8,404 nt of DNA, taken from the NCBI GenBank assembly GCA_028711205.1, contig JAQTSP010000106.1, positions 1 through 8,404 on the forward strand, in the 5' to 3' direction. Position 1 is the stretch's first letter. Every line of letters begins with the position of its first letter. The DNA is from Eubacteriales bacterium (GTDB lineage Bacteria > Bacillota > Clostridia > Christensenellales > SZUA-584). A program made the position numbers and the translations under genes. The notes under the pieces were generated by a model, which was not told the DNA's origin, searched no databases, and saw only the letters and a program-made list of their open reading frames with translations. Below, piece by piece: positions 1-6,762 of the stretch.

Positions 1-834
1 ATCGCCGTCCGCGGCCTTATTGTCATCAATTGTACTTTCATATTTATATACAATTACACCACAAGGTATTACAATCCTGTCTTCATTTTCAAAAACCTCG
101 ATTTTGTATCCCGGCTTCACAATCGCCGCTACCTTACCGTTCAATTCCGGCCTTTGTGTTTCAACGGTGTTGATACACTGACAATCCAGGCTGTTGAAAT
201 CGTCGTTTATTTTTGGCGAAAAGTCATATATGCCTTCATTCTGCAAAGAGTATGATAACTGTTTTCTTATATAAACCACGCTGTCATGACCGATACCGTC
301 ATTCTGCATGTCATCAATTTCTTCAATAAGCCTGATCGTTCGCAGTATGATATCTTTGTTGATGCTAAAATTATAACCCTCTCTGAATTTATTGAGCTCG
401 CCATTCTGGGCTTCGATTATCGAAGAGTAACTTTCTATTTTACCGTTCAGCTTTTGAATCGCTTCACCTGTCATTCTGGAAACGTTAAGCACCTGGCCCT
501 GTATATCTTTTGTTGCACTCAGAGCTTGCTTGATTTGTAACAATAAATCGCAATATACCTGCTGAATCCTCTTGTTGTTATTATCTGAAAGCATACGATA
601 TTCTTTGGTCATCGTTTTAAATTCTCTGCTCATGTGTTTATATACTGTATCAAGCTGTTTTTTTATTTCATTCTGATAGGAATCAATATCTTTTTTGTTG
701 TTACTTTGTGTTTTCATGATTTCTTTCATCGTTTTTTCTGATAAGACGGTTATCTGTTTATTTATATTTTCTTCAAATGATTTCAATGTTTTACGCATTT
801 CATTATAGAATTCATCCGGGTCGTTGCTTTGCAT
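1..834 (-). CDS. GrpE-like nucleotide exchange factor with long coiled-coil N-terminus (C-terminus cut by window edge)
   Basis: The reading frame is open from an ATG at 834..832 to the left edge, 278 codons without a stop, so the C-terminus is missing. Residues 1-145 are Lys/Glu/Gln/Asn-rich and predicted helical coiled coil (for example KTLKSFEENINKQITV and KKQLDTVYKHMSREFKTM). Residues about 147-265 resemble the GrpE fold: a helical part (KFREGYNFSINKDIILRTIR) followed by a beta-domain containing NGKVAAIVKPGYKIEVFE and then IVIPCGVVIY. This matches the family pattern in which a G-x-V segment is followed by a K-G-Y turn and an R-P-A-x-V strand. GrpE proteins release ADP from Hsp70/DnaK in the cytoplasm. 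At over 278 residues it exceeds a housekeeping GrpE (about 180-220), and no hrcA, dnaK or dnaJ is visible upstream, so I infer a specialised paralogue. An AAAGGGG Shine-Dalgarno sequence lies 7 bases before the ATG. Codons are AT-richer than in the other genes, which may point to transfer. The GrpE call rests on pattern recognition only. Confidence 0.65.
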   Translation of the reverse strand, partial: MQSNDPDEFYNEMRKTLKSFEENINKQITVLSEKTMKEIMKTQSNNKKDIDSYQNEIKKQLDTVYKHMSREFKTMTKEYRMLSDNNNKRIQQVYCDLLLQIKQALSATKDIQGQVLNVSRMTGEAIQKLNGKIESYSSIIEAQNGELNKFREGYNFSINKDIILRTIRLIEEIDDMQNDGIGHDSVVYIRKQLSYSLQNEGIYDFSPKINDDFNSLDCQCINTVETQRPELNGKVAAIVKPGYKIEVFENEDRIVIPCGVIVYKYESTIDDNKAADGD

Positions 835-887
835 TTGGGGTCCCCTTTCCAATGTGAATTAATTATTGTCATAATAGTACAACAAAA

Positions 888-929
888 TTTATATATTATC
901 AACAGTTTATAACAACAATATACATTATA
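888..929 (-). promoter_or_regulatory. candidate promoter(s) of the GrpE-like gene
   Basis: On the minus strand a perfect TATAAT lies at 929..924, but its best -35-like hexamer is 22 bases away, which is too far. A second candidate pairs TTGTTA (915..910) with TATAAA (893..888), spacing 16, about 55 bases before the start codon. The stretch is so AT-rich that chance matches are likely. A promoter is expected here because the upstream gene ends in a terminator at 979-1004. Confidence 0.3.
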
Positions 930-945
930 TACCGGATATACCGGA
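928..945. repeat. tandem duplicate of TATACCGGA
   Basis: The 9-mer TATACCGGA occurs twice head to tail (928-936 and 937-945). It overlaps the candidate -10 of the GrpE-like gene and puts two CCGG cores one helical turn apart (9 bp) in otherwise AT-rich DNA. It could be an operator for a regulator binding adjacent half-sites, or a chance duplication. No known operator, including CIRCE, matches it. Confidence 0.4.
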
Positions 946-978
946 GGTTGATATCAAATTTATATTAATTGAATAAAA

Positions 979-1004
979 AAAACCCCTGTTCCGGAGGTTT
1001 TTTT
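979..1004 (-). terminator. intrinsic terminator of the DapB-like gene
   Basis: Read on the minus strand, AAAACCTC (1001..994) pairs with GGGGTTTT (986..979) around a 7-base loop, with one G-U pair, and the T run continues to 975. It begins about 20 bases after the dapB-like stop codon. The plus strand also ends in a T run (to 1004), so it could act in both directions. Confidence 0.8.
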
Positions 1005-1021
1005 GATATGTGCAATACAGC

Positions 1022-1801
1022 CTATTTGTCGATATTGAACACCTTGATATTTCTTGCAAAGCTCAGCTTGACTGCTTCCTCCATCGTATAGATGCCTTTT
1101 TTCTTTGCGATCAGCCATTTTGCGGCATATATGGCGCCTTGCCCAAAAGCCGCCCTGCTCAGCGATTCATGTATGATGCGTATCGTCTGGTTGGGCAGCC
1201 CGAAGACGACTTCGTGCTTTCCGACGATGCCGCCGACTCTGATCGAGTTGACATGTTTTTCCCGATCCAGCCCCAAGTCTTCCGCGATCCGAAGAGCGGT
1301 ACCCGACGCGTCCGGCTTTTCTCTGAAATGCTCCTCGATGATCTCGATATCCGCCTCCGGCACAATCCTTTGCAGCACCTTTGACACTTCGATCAGAAAG
1401 TTGATGCCAAGCGTGATGTTCGGCGAATACAGCACCGCGGTCTTTGATCCAAGCTCTTTTAAGTGATTGAGCTGCGCCTCGCCGTAGTTTGAGATAGCCG
1501 ATACGATGCGCGTGCCGTATTCGGCCGCCGCTCTATACGTTTCGACCGCGCTGTTGATCGAAAAATCGATGATGATATCCACATAATTGTCCTTGAAAAA
1601 AGCATCTTTATCGATAGAATCGATCGAGTATATCTTTCCGTTATCACCTTCAAACCCGAGCAGCCGGCTTGCATAGTCGCCCTCGTTCTTTTTGGATTTT
1701 CTGATGACCCATTTCAATTTACAAATGTCGTCTTTTAATATTTCCTGGGCCACACACGACCCCGCTTTTCCAAAGCCGAACATACCGACAGTGATTTTCA
1801 A
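1022..1801 (-). CDS. dapB: divergent 4-hydroxy-tetrahydrodipicolinate reductase (DapB) family protein
   Basis: This 259-residue protein has DapB length and order. An N-terminal Rossmann segment, KITVGMFGFGKAG (residues 2-14), carries the glycine-rich dinucleotide loop. The catalytic segment IIEEHFREKPDASGTAL (154-170) keeps a His (158) and Lys (162) in the four-residue spacing of the family's catalytic pair. The C-terminal GGIVGKHEVVFG and HESLSRAAFGQGAIYAAKWL follow the family pattern. DapB reduces 4-hydroxy-tetrahydrodipicolinate with NAD(P)H in the lysine/diaminopimelate pathway. Two family motifs are altered: the usual GTTG loop reads SAIS near residue 101, and DAPSGTA lacks its proline. 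It may therefore be a paralogue with another imine or ketone substrate. The start is TTG at 1801..1799, preceded by AGGAGG with an 8-9 base spacer; no in-frame ATG lies nearby. No other lysine gene is adjacent and it has its own terminator. Confidence 0.8.
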   Translation of the reverse strand: MKITVGMFGFGKAGSCVAQEILKDDICKLKWVIRKSKKNEGDYASRLLGFEGDNGKIYSIDSIDKDAFFKDNYVDIIIDFSINSAVETYRAAAEYGTRIVSAISNYGEAQLNHLKELGSKTAVLYSPNITLGINFLIEVSKVLQRIVPEADIEIIEEHFREKPDASGTALRIAEDLGLDREKHVNSIRVGGIVGKHEVVFGLPNQTIRIIHESLSRAAFGQGAIYAAKWLIAKKKGIYTMEEAVKLSFARNIKVFNIDK

Positions 1802-1810
1802 TTTTATGCC

Positions 1811-1816
1811 CTCCTT
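1811..1816 (-). promoter_or_regulatory. strong Shine-Dalgarno site deciding a TTG start
   Basis: The minus strand reads AAAAAAGGAGGGCATAAAA and then TTG. This strong ribosome binding site, placed 8-9 bases before the TTG, supports the non-ATG start of the DapB-like gene, and the first encoded strand (KITVGMFG) begins directly there. Confidence 0.75.
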
Positions 1817-1826
1817 TTTTCTCTGT

Positions 1827-1856
1827 TTTATGTCAACGCACCTTTCAAACAGTCAA
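1827..1856 (-). promoter_or_regulatory. candidate promoter of the DapB-like gene
   Basis: On the minus strand a -35-like TTGACT (1856..1851) and a -10-like CATAAA (1832..1827) are separated by 18 bases. Transcription would start near 1820, just upstream of the AGGAGG ribosome binding site, giving a short leader. No riboswitch such as the lysine element fits in that space. Confidence 0.4.
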
Positions 1857-1864
1857 ACACCAAA

Positions 1865-1886
1865 GAGCCCGGGCATTCGGGGGCTC
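1865..1886 (-). terminator. GC-rich hairpin, weak terminator of a minus-strand transcript
   Basis: GAGCCC (1865-1870) pairs with GGGCTC (1881-1886) around a 10-base loop. On the minus strand it is followed by TTTGGTGTTTG, a weak T tract. It lies upstream of the DapB-like promoter and 25-30 bases after the stop codons of the hydrophobic open frames in 1909-2259, so it may end an old transcript from that region. Confidence 0.4.
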
Positions 1887-1913
1887 CGTATAAAAAGCGC
1901 CGCATTTCTTATC

Positions 1914-2189
1914 TCAACCTGGTAATAACCAATACGGACAATGATGTATAAAAATACAAGCGGTATCCAAAATGCACACAAAAAACGTAAGCTGCGTAAA
2001 ATATAATAATAGCATGCGCCAAACTCGTCAGACGATTAAAATGGATTTGCTCATTGTGCCGTGCATTATAAAAAATGTGATTAAAATATAACACAACACA
2101 GAGCAAACCAATGCGTCTTTTCCAACTGCGCCGCAAAGATGCACCACACCTGTAGAAAAAATAATCACCAAAACCAGCAATATTGACAT
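1914..2189 (-). pseudogene. possible decayed small membrane protein gene
   Basis: From an ATG at 2189..2187 the frame gives 53 residues with two membrane-like segments (SILLVLVIIFSTGVVHLCGA and ALVCSVLCYILITFFIM, separated by VGKD), then a TGA at 2030..2028, then 37 more hydrophobic residues to a TGA at 1916..1914. One in-frame stop inside a consistently membrane-like frame, with a hairpin just downstream, would fit a gene broken by a nonsense mutation. Against it are the absence of a ribosome binding site, the competing 116-codon frame and the T-rich strand. No family is recognised. Confidence 0.18.
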
Positions 2190-2263
2190 TATCAAATTTA
2201 TTACATATATATATTATCATATGTACGTTTAAAATGCAAGCATACGCATAAAGATACATTTTA

Positions 2264-2297
2264 CGATAAAATTCGCGGCAAATTTGAAATTTTATCG
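2264..2297. promoter_or_regulatory. perfect 10-bp inverted repeat upstream of the activase gene
   Basis: CGATAAAATT (2264-2273) and AATTTTATCG (2288-2297) are exact inverted copies separated by 14 bases. They lie about 70-100 bases before the start codon and overlap the -35 region of one promoter candidate. This may be an operator for a dimeric regulator (arm centres about 24 bp apart) or an RNA hairpin if transcription starts further upstream. The regulator is unknown. Confidence 0.5.
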
Positions 2298-2333
2298 ATT
2301 ATACTTTAATAATAATAGAAATGGGTGTATACT
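2284..2333 (+). promoter_or_regulatory. candidate promoter region of the activase gene
   Basis: Two weak alternatives are visible. One pairs TTGAAA (2284-2289) with AATAAT (2308-2313), spacing 18. The other pairs TTTAAT (2305-2310) with TATACT (2328-2333), spacing 17, which would start transcription near 2340. The first overlaps the inverted repeat and would suit repression; the second places the repeat upstream and would suit activation. Neither is decisive. Confidence 0.3.
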
Positions 2334-2367
2334 GGCAATAATATAGGTATGGAGAAAAAGGGTTAAT

Positions 2368-5300
2368 ATGAACGCCAATATTTGCAGGCTTGGTCTTGAT
2401 ATCGGCTCAACAACAGTAAAATGTGTTGCGCTGGATCACGGCAAAGCCGTTTTCAGCTATTATAAAAGACATTTTTCAGATATCACAGGCGCGGTCGCTT
2501 CGATGCTAAAAGAGGCGTATCAAAAGCTTGGACGTATTGATGTATCGGCGTGTGTGACAGGATCGGGCGGCCTTTCGGTGGGCAAATGGCTGGGGCTGCC
2601 CTTTGTGCAGGAAGTGATCGCCGCAAGCACCGCGGTCAAGACGTATATTCCCGATACGGACGTGGCGATAGAGCTTGGCGGAGAGGACGCGAAGATCACG
2701 TATTTTACCGGCAGCACGGAACAGCGCATGAACGGCACGTGCGCCGGCGGCACGGGTGCTTTTATCGATCAGATGGCGTCGCTTCTTCAGACGGATGCGG
2801 CCGGCCTCGATGCGCTTGCGAAAAAAGCCACGAACATATACGAGATCGCCGCGCGGTGCGGCGTGTTTGCAAAAAGCGACATTCAGCCGCTGATCAACGA
2901 GGGCGCGGCAAGGGAAGATATCGCGGCGTCCGTGTTTCAGGCGGTCGTCAACCAGACGATCAGCGGACTCGCGTGCGGCCGCCCCATACGCGGCAAGATC
3001 GCTTTTCTTGGCGGCCCGCTTCACTTTTTGCCTGCGCTCAAGGCGCAGTTCGTCAGCACGCTGAAGTTAAAAGACGTGGATATCATGCAAACACCATACG
3101 CGATGATGTTCGTCGCGGTGGGCGCGGCCATCATGGCCGATAAAGTCTGCATCCGCCTTGACACACTTCTCGATAAATCAAACACAAACTATGCTTTTGA
3201 GGACAGCAACGCGCGCCTTTCGCCGCTGTTTCATGACGAAGGCGAATATGACGCGTTCAAACAAAGGCATGCGGCCGCCTGCGTATCGCGGGCACCGCTC
3301 AGCGGATACACTGGCCCGTGCTACCTCGGCATCGACGCGGGATCGACAACGACCAAAGCCGTGCTGGTATCGGACACCGGCGCTGTGCTGTATACACACT
3401 ACGGCCCGAACAAAGGCAATCCGCTTGACGTCATCCGGGAGATATTAGGCGATATCTATGACAACATGCCGGATGGCGCGTATATCGCCCACGCCGCGTC
3501 GACGGGATACGGCGAAAGCCTCGCCAAAGCCGCGTTTTCTCTCGACTGCAGCGAAGTCGAAACGGTCGCGCATTATACGGCGGCGAAGCATTTTCTTCCC
3601 GAAACGGATTTTATACTCGATATCGGCGGCCAGGACATGAAGTGCATGCGCGTGAGGGACGGCGTCATCGACGAGGTGATTTTAAACGAGGCGTGCAGCT
3701 CGGGATGCGGCTCTTTCCTGGAAACGTTCGCCGCGTCTCTTGAATGCGGTATCGAAAAATTCGCGCACGAAGCGCTTTTTGCGCCGCAGCCGGTCGATCT
3801 CGGCAGCCGGTGCACCGTGTTCATGAACTCGAAAGTCAGGCAGGCGCAGAAGGAATGCGCGTCGCTTGGCGGCATATCGGCAGGGCTCTCATATTCCGTC
3901 ATCAAAAACGCGCTGTACAAGGTCATCAAACTCAAGAACGCCGATGACCTTGGCGCAAACGTCGTTGTCCAGGGCGGCACGTTTTTGAACGACGCCGTGC
4001 TGCGCGCGCTCGAGCTTCTCTCGGGGCGAGAGGTCGTCCGGCCGGATATTGCCGGGCTGATGGGCGCGTACGGCGCCGCGCTGATTGCCGGGGAAAAATG
4101 CCCCGAAGGCGCGGTTTCGTCTATCGTGTCAAAGGACGCGCTTTCTGCGATGCGCATCACGCAGAAACACACGCGCTGCGGCAGATGCGAAAACAACTGC
4201 CGCCTGACGGTCAACAGTTTCGGCGACGGGCGCAAGTTCATCTCCGGAAACCGCTGCGAGAGGGGATCGGGGCTTGGCGAAGACAAGAACAGCCTGCCGG
4301 ACATGTACGACTATACATACCGGCGCATGTTCGCGTATAAACCGCTTGACAAAAAAGAGGCCGTGCGCGGCGAGATCGGCATACCCCGTGTGCTCGGGCT
4401 TTACGAGAGCTATCCGTTCTGGCATACATTCTTTACGGCGCTTTCCTACCGCGTCGTGCTGTCGCCCCGGTCGTCGCGGTCCGTTTATGCCGCCGGCATC
4501 GAGAGCATACCGTCAGAGTCGCTCTGCTATCCGGCCAAACTTGCACACGGCGCGGTGCGCATGCTGATCGACAGCGGTGTGAGGACGATATTTTTTCCGT
4601 GCGTGCCGTATGAGAAAAAAGAGCAGAAGAAGGCGGCCAACCAATACAACTGCCCGATCGTGACGTCTTACCCTGAAAACATCAAAAACAATATGCCCGA
4701 GATCAAAGAAAACGGCGTCAATTTTATGATGCCTTTTTTGCCGATGGACGGCCTCGGCGCTTTGACAAAAAGGCTGGTCGAGGAGTTTCCCCGCATACCG
4801 GCGCACGATGTACGCCGCGCCGCAAAGCTTGCCTGGCGCGAAAAGCAGGCCTTCCAGAACGATATCCGCCGTCAGGGCGAAAAAATCGTCGCGGCCGTTA
4901 GGCGCGGCGAGATGCAGGCCATCATACTTGGCGGCCGTCCGTATCATATCGACCCGGAGATCAACCACGGCATTTCGTCCATCATTACGACGCTCGGGTT
5001 TGCTGTGCTGACCGAGCAGAGCGTGTCGCATCTCGGCGATTATCTGCCGCTTCGTGTGCTTGACCAGTGGATGTTCCATACGCGCATCTACAGCGCGGCG
5101 CACCTTGCCGGGCGCACGCCCGGGCTCGAGCTTGTACAGCTCAATTCATTCGGGTGCGGCCTTGACGCGGTCGTCACCGATCAGGCAAGCGAGATATTAA
5201 AGGCGTACGGCAAGATATATACGCTGATCAAGATCGACGAGATCAGCAACACAGGCGCTATCAAGATACGCCTTCGTTCTCTTGCCGCGGCGGTGTCCGA

Positions 5301-6603
5301 GCGCACGAAAAAGCGCGGGCTGACGGAGATCGCCGAAAACGTGATCAGCAGGGCGGCGGCCTATAAAAAGGTCGTGTTCGAGAAGTTTATGAAAAAGGAC
5401 TATACGATATTGTCGCCGCAGATGTCGCCCATCCATTTTGATTTTCTGCGCGCCGCTTTTGAGTCGTCGGGGTACAAATTTGAGATACTGCCGTCTGTCG
5501 ATCAAAACGCTGTCGAGGAGGGATTGAAGTATGTCAACAACGACGCCTGCTACCCGTCCATCATCGTCACGGGGCAGCTGATCGAAGCGGTCAAATCGGG
5601 AAAATACGACACCGACAAACTCGCGTGCATCATCTCTCAGACGGGCGGCGGATGCCGGGCTTCCAACTATATCGGATTTATCAGGAAAGCGCTCAAAGAC
5701 GCGGGGTATGAGAATATTCCTGTCATTTCTCTCAGCGCATCGGGGCTTGAGCGTCACCCCGGTTTCAGGATCACGCTGAGGCTCATCAAACGTGCGATGC
5801 GGGCGCTTATATACGGGGATCTGTTAAGCAGGCTGACGCTTGCGACACGCCCGTACGAAAAAACGAAGGGCGACTCTGAATGTGCGTTTGAGAAATGGCG
5901 CGCGATTGCGATGGAGAACGTCCGCCGCATCGGCGGGCGCCGGTTCAAACGCAATATCCTGGAGATGGTCGAAGAGTTTGACGGCATACCCGTTACGGGC
6001 GAGCGCAAGCCCGTGATCGGCATTGTGGGCGAGATACTCGTCAAATACCACCCGACCGCGAACAACCAGATCATCAAAGTGCTTGAAGGCGAGGGCGCCG
6101 AGGTCAAGGTACCAGACCTGATCGATTTTGTGCTGTACTGCGCGTACAACATGAACTTCAAACACGACAAGCTCGGCCGCCCGAAGATCTTTGCGCATAT
6201 CGGCAACGGCGTGATCGGCATCATCGAAAACTCAAGAAAGTTTATGCGTAAGGTACTCAACAACAGCAAGCGCTTTTCGGCGCCGTCGTTCATCGAAGAA
6301 AAGGCGAAGGCCGCCGCGGAGTTTCTTTCTATCGGCAACCAGACGGGCGAAGGCTGGTTCCTGACGGGGGAGATGGCAGAGCTGTTGCGCGAAGGCGCCG
6401 ACGGCATCGTGTGCGTCCAGCCGTTTGCCTGCCTTCCGAACCACATCGTCGGCAAGGGCGTGATACAGCCGATACGCGCCAAGTTCCCCGAAGCCAACAT
6501 CGTCGCGATCGATTATGACCCGGGCGCAAGCGAGGTCAACCAGCTCAACCGCATCAAGCTGATGCTCTCTCTGGCACAGGACAAGATCGACAAAGCGGGG
6601 TAG
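2368..6603 (+). CDS. fused double CoA-dehydratase activase / HgdB-like iron-sulfur protein (BadF/DUF2229 family)
   Basis: This 1411-residue protein has five recognisable parts. Residues 5-257 and 317-575 are two BadF/BcrA/HgdC-type ATPase domains of the actin/Hsp70 fold, with phosphate loops LDIGSTTVK (10-18) and GIDAGSTTTK (321-330), second loops ELGGEDAK (102-109) and DIGGQDMK (418-425), and cluster cysteines C125/C164 and C443/C482 (plus C447). Residues 604-630 are a linker with CGRCENNC and a fourth Cys. Residues about 672-890 resemble DUF2229, with C720, C745 and C762; about 1010-1150 resemble the HgdB side, with C1061, C1087 and C1096; SFGCG (C930) and QPFACLPNHI (C1355) follow conserved patterns. 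Known activases use ATP hydrolysis to inject a low-potential electron into 2-hydroxyacyl-CoA dehydratases or benzoyl-CoA reductases; related double-cubane proteins reduce small molecules. This fusion should be a soluble, oxygen-sensitive enzyme that activates itself or a partner; the substrate is unknown. The ATG follows AAAAAGGG by 5 bases. It is monocistronic and GC-rich. Confidence 0.92.
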   Translation: MNANICRLGLDIGSTTVKCVALDHGKAVFSYYKRHFSDITGAVASMLKEAYQKLGRIDVSACVTGSGGLSVGKWLGLPFVQEVIAASTAVKTYIPDTDVAIELGGEDAKITYFTGSTEQRMNGTCAGGTGAFIDQMASLLQTDAAGLDALAKKATNIYEIAARCGVFAKSDIQPLINEGAAREDIAASVFQAVVNQTISGLACGRPIRGKIAFLGGPLHFLPALKAQFVSTLKLKDVDIMQTPYAMMFVAVGAAIMADKVCIRLDTLLDKSNTNYAFEDSNARLSPLFHDEGEYDAFKQRHAAACVSRAPLSGYTGPCYLGIDAGSTTTKAVLVSDTGAVLYTHYGPNKGNPLDVIREILGDIYDNMPDGAYIAHAASTGYGESLAKAAFSLDCSEVETVAHYTAAKHFLPETDFILDIGGQDMKCMRVRDGVIDEVILNEACSSGCGSFLETFAASLECGIEKFAHEALFAPQPVDLGSRCTVFMNSKVRQAQKECASLGGISAGLSYSVIKNALYKVIKLKNADDLGANVVVQGGTFLNDAVLRALELLSGREVVRPDIAGLMGAYGAALIAGEKCPEGAVSSIVSKDALSAMRITQKHTRCGRCENNCRLTVNSFGDGRKFISGNRCERGSGLGEDKNSLPDMYDYTYRRMFAYKPLDKKEAVRGEIGIPRVLGLYESYPFWHTFFTALSYRVVLSPRSSRSVYAAGIESIPSESLCYPAKLAHGAVRMLIDSGVRTIFFPCVPYEKKEQKKAANQYNCPIVTSYPENIKNNMPEIKENGVNFMMPFLPMDGLGALTKRLVEEFPRIPAHDVRRAAKLAWREKQAFQNDIRRQGEKIVAAVRRGEMQAIILGGRPYHIDPEINHGISSIITTLGFAVLTEQSVSHLGDYLPLRVLDQWMFHTRIYSAAHLAGRTPGLELVQLNSFGCGLDAVVTDQASEILKAYGKIYTLIKIDEISNTGAIKIRLRSLAAAVSERTKKRGLTEIAENVISRAAAYKKVVFEKFMKKDYTILSPQMSPIHFDFLRAAFESSGYKFEILPSVDQNAVEEGLKYVNNDACYPSIIVTGQLIEAVKSGKYDTDKLACIISQTGGGCRASNYIGFIRKALKDAGYENIPVISLSASGLERHPGFRITLRLIKRAMRALIYGDLLSRLTLATRPYEKTKGDSECAFEKWRAIAMENVRRIGGRRFKRNILEMVEEFDGIPVTGERKPVIGIVGEILVKYHPTANNQIIKVLEGEGAEVKVPDLIDFVLYCAYNMNFKHDKLGRPKIFAHIGNGVIGIIENSRKFMRKVLNNSKRFSAPSFIEEKAKAAAEFLSIGNQTGEGWFLTGEMAELLREGADGIVCVQPFACLPNHIVGKGVIQPIRAKFPEANIVAIDYDPGASEVNQLNRIKLMLSLAQDKIDKAG

Positions 6604-6613
6604 ACGTTCGTTT

Positions 6614-6634
6614 TTTGGAGGAAGAGCCTCCAAA
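6614..6634. repeat. hairpin 1 of the 3' cluster
   Basis: TTTGGAGG (6614-6621) and CCTCCAAA (6627-6634) form a perfect 8-bp stem with a 5-base loop, starting 10 bases after the activase stop codon. It has no T tail, so it is not a terminator alone. A second ACCTCC at 6634-6639 could compete for the GGAGG arm. Confidence 0.7.
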
Positions 6635-6640
6635 CCTCCG

Positions 6641-6662
6641 CCAAAGGGATGCATCCCTTTGG
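6641..6662. repeat. perfect 22-bp palindrome
   Basis: CCAAAGGGATG (6641-6651) is followed immediately by its exact reverse complement (6652-6662). As RNA it makes an 8-bp stem with an ATGCAT loop. As DNA it could be a dimer-binding site or part of an interspersed palindromic element. No T tract follows. Confidence 0.8.
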
Positions 6663-6671
6663 AATCCCACC

Positions 6672-6700
6672 TGAAAAATGCCATGTTCATGGCATTTTCA
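6672..6700. repeat. long inverted repeat with one bulged base
   Basis: TGAAAAATGCCATG (6672-6685) pairs with CATGGCATTTTCA (6688-6700), leaving one extra A unpaired and a TT at the centre. The stem ends in four U residues, so it could slow polymerase, but the clear terminators lie further on. Confidence 0.7.
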
Positions 6701-6723
6701 CGAGTCTTTTGCTTCTTTAGCAG

Positions 6724-6751
6724 GGGCGGGGTTTCATCCCCGCCCTTTTTT
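6724..6751 (+). terminator. strong intrinsic terminator of the activase gene
   Basis: GGGCGGGG (6724-6731) and CCCCGCCC (6738-6745) form a perfect 8-bp GC stem around TTTCAT, followed directly by six T residues (6746-6751). It lies about 120 bases after the activase stop codon. Confidence 0.9.
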
Positions 6752-6762
6752 AGTACTAATCA

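Larger units (their letters stand above)
1857..2263. other. AT-rich gene-poor interval
   Basis: Apart from the hairpin at 1865-1886, I find no confident gene here. On the minus strand a 116-codon frame (2259..1909) and a second frame (2189..1914, interrupted by TGA) both encode hydrophobic peptides, but the strand is T-rich, which makes any frame hydrophobic. Neither has a ribosome binding site. A TATATATAT run lies near 2205-2215. No tRNA or known riboswitch was recognised. Confidence 0.6.

Noticed and set aside
837..845. GGGGTCCCC palindrome covering the ribosome binding site of the GrpE-like gene
   Set aside because: With a single central base it cannot fold as a hairpin, so regulation by sequestration is not supported.
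841..1020. CIRCE heat-shock operator before the GrpE-like gene
   Set aside because: The TTAGCACTC/GAGTGCTAA arms are absent, so HrcA control is not supported.
1010..1466. Two 124-codon plus-strand frames over the DapB-like gene
   Set aside because: They lie antisense to clear DapB motifs and have no family resemblance.
1802..1860. Lysine riboswitch before the DapB-like gene
   Set aside because: The leader from the candidate promoter is only about 20 bases, and no suitable fold is seen up to 1900.
1909..2259. A 116-codon minus-strand frame in the AT-rich gap
   Set aside because: It has no ribosome binding site, is unusually rich in Tyr, Phe, Cys and His, and the T-rich strand makes all frames look hydrophobic.
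5754..6500. A 248-codon minus-strand frame inside the activase gene
   Set aside because: It is antisense to a well-conserved coding region; long antisense frames are common in GC-rich genes. The same applies to the 243-codon frame at 3573-4304.
6649..6720. A 23-codon frame starting at the ATG in the 22-bp palindrome
   Set aside because: It runs across consecutive hairpins, which explain the sequence better; the GGAGG upstream is part of the first hairpin and is too far from the ATG.
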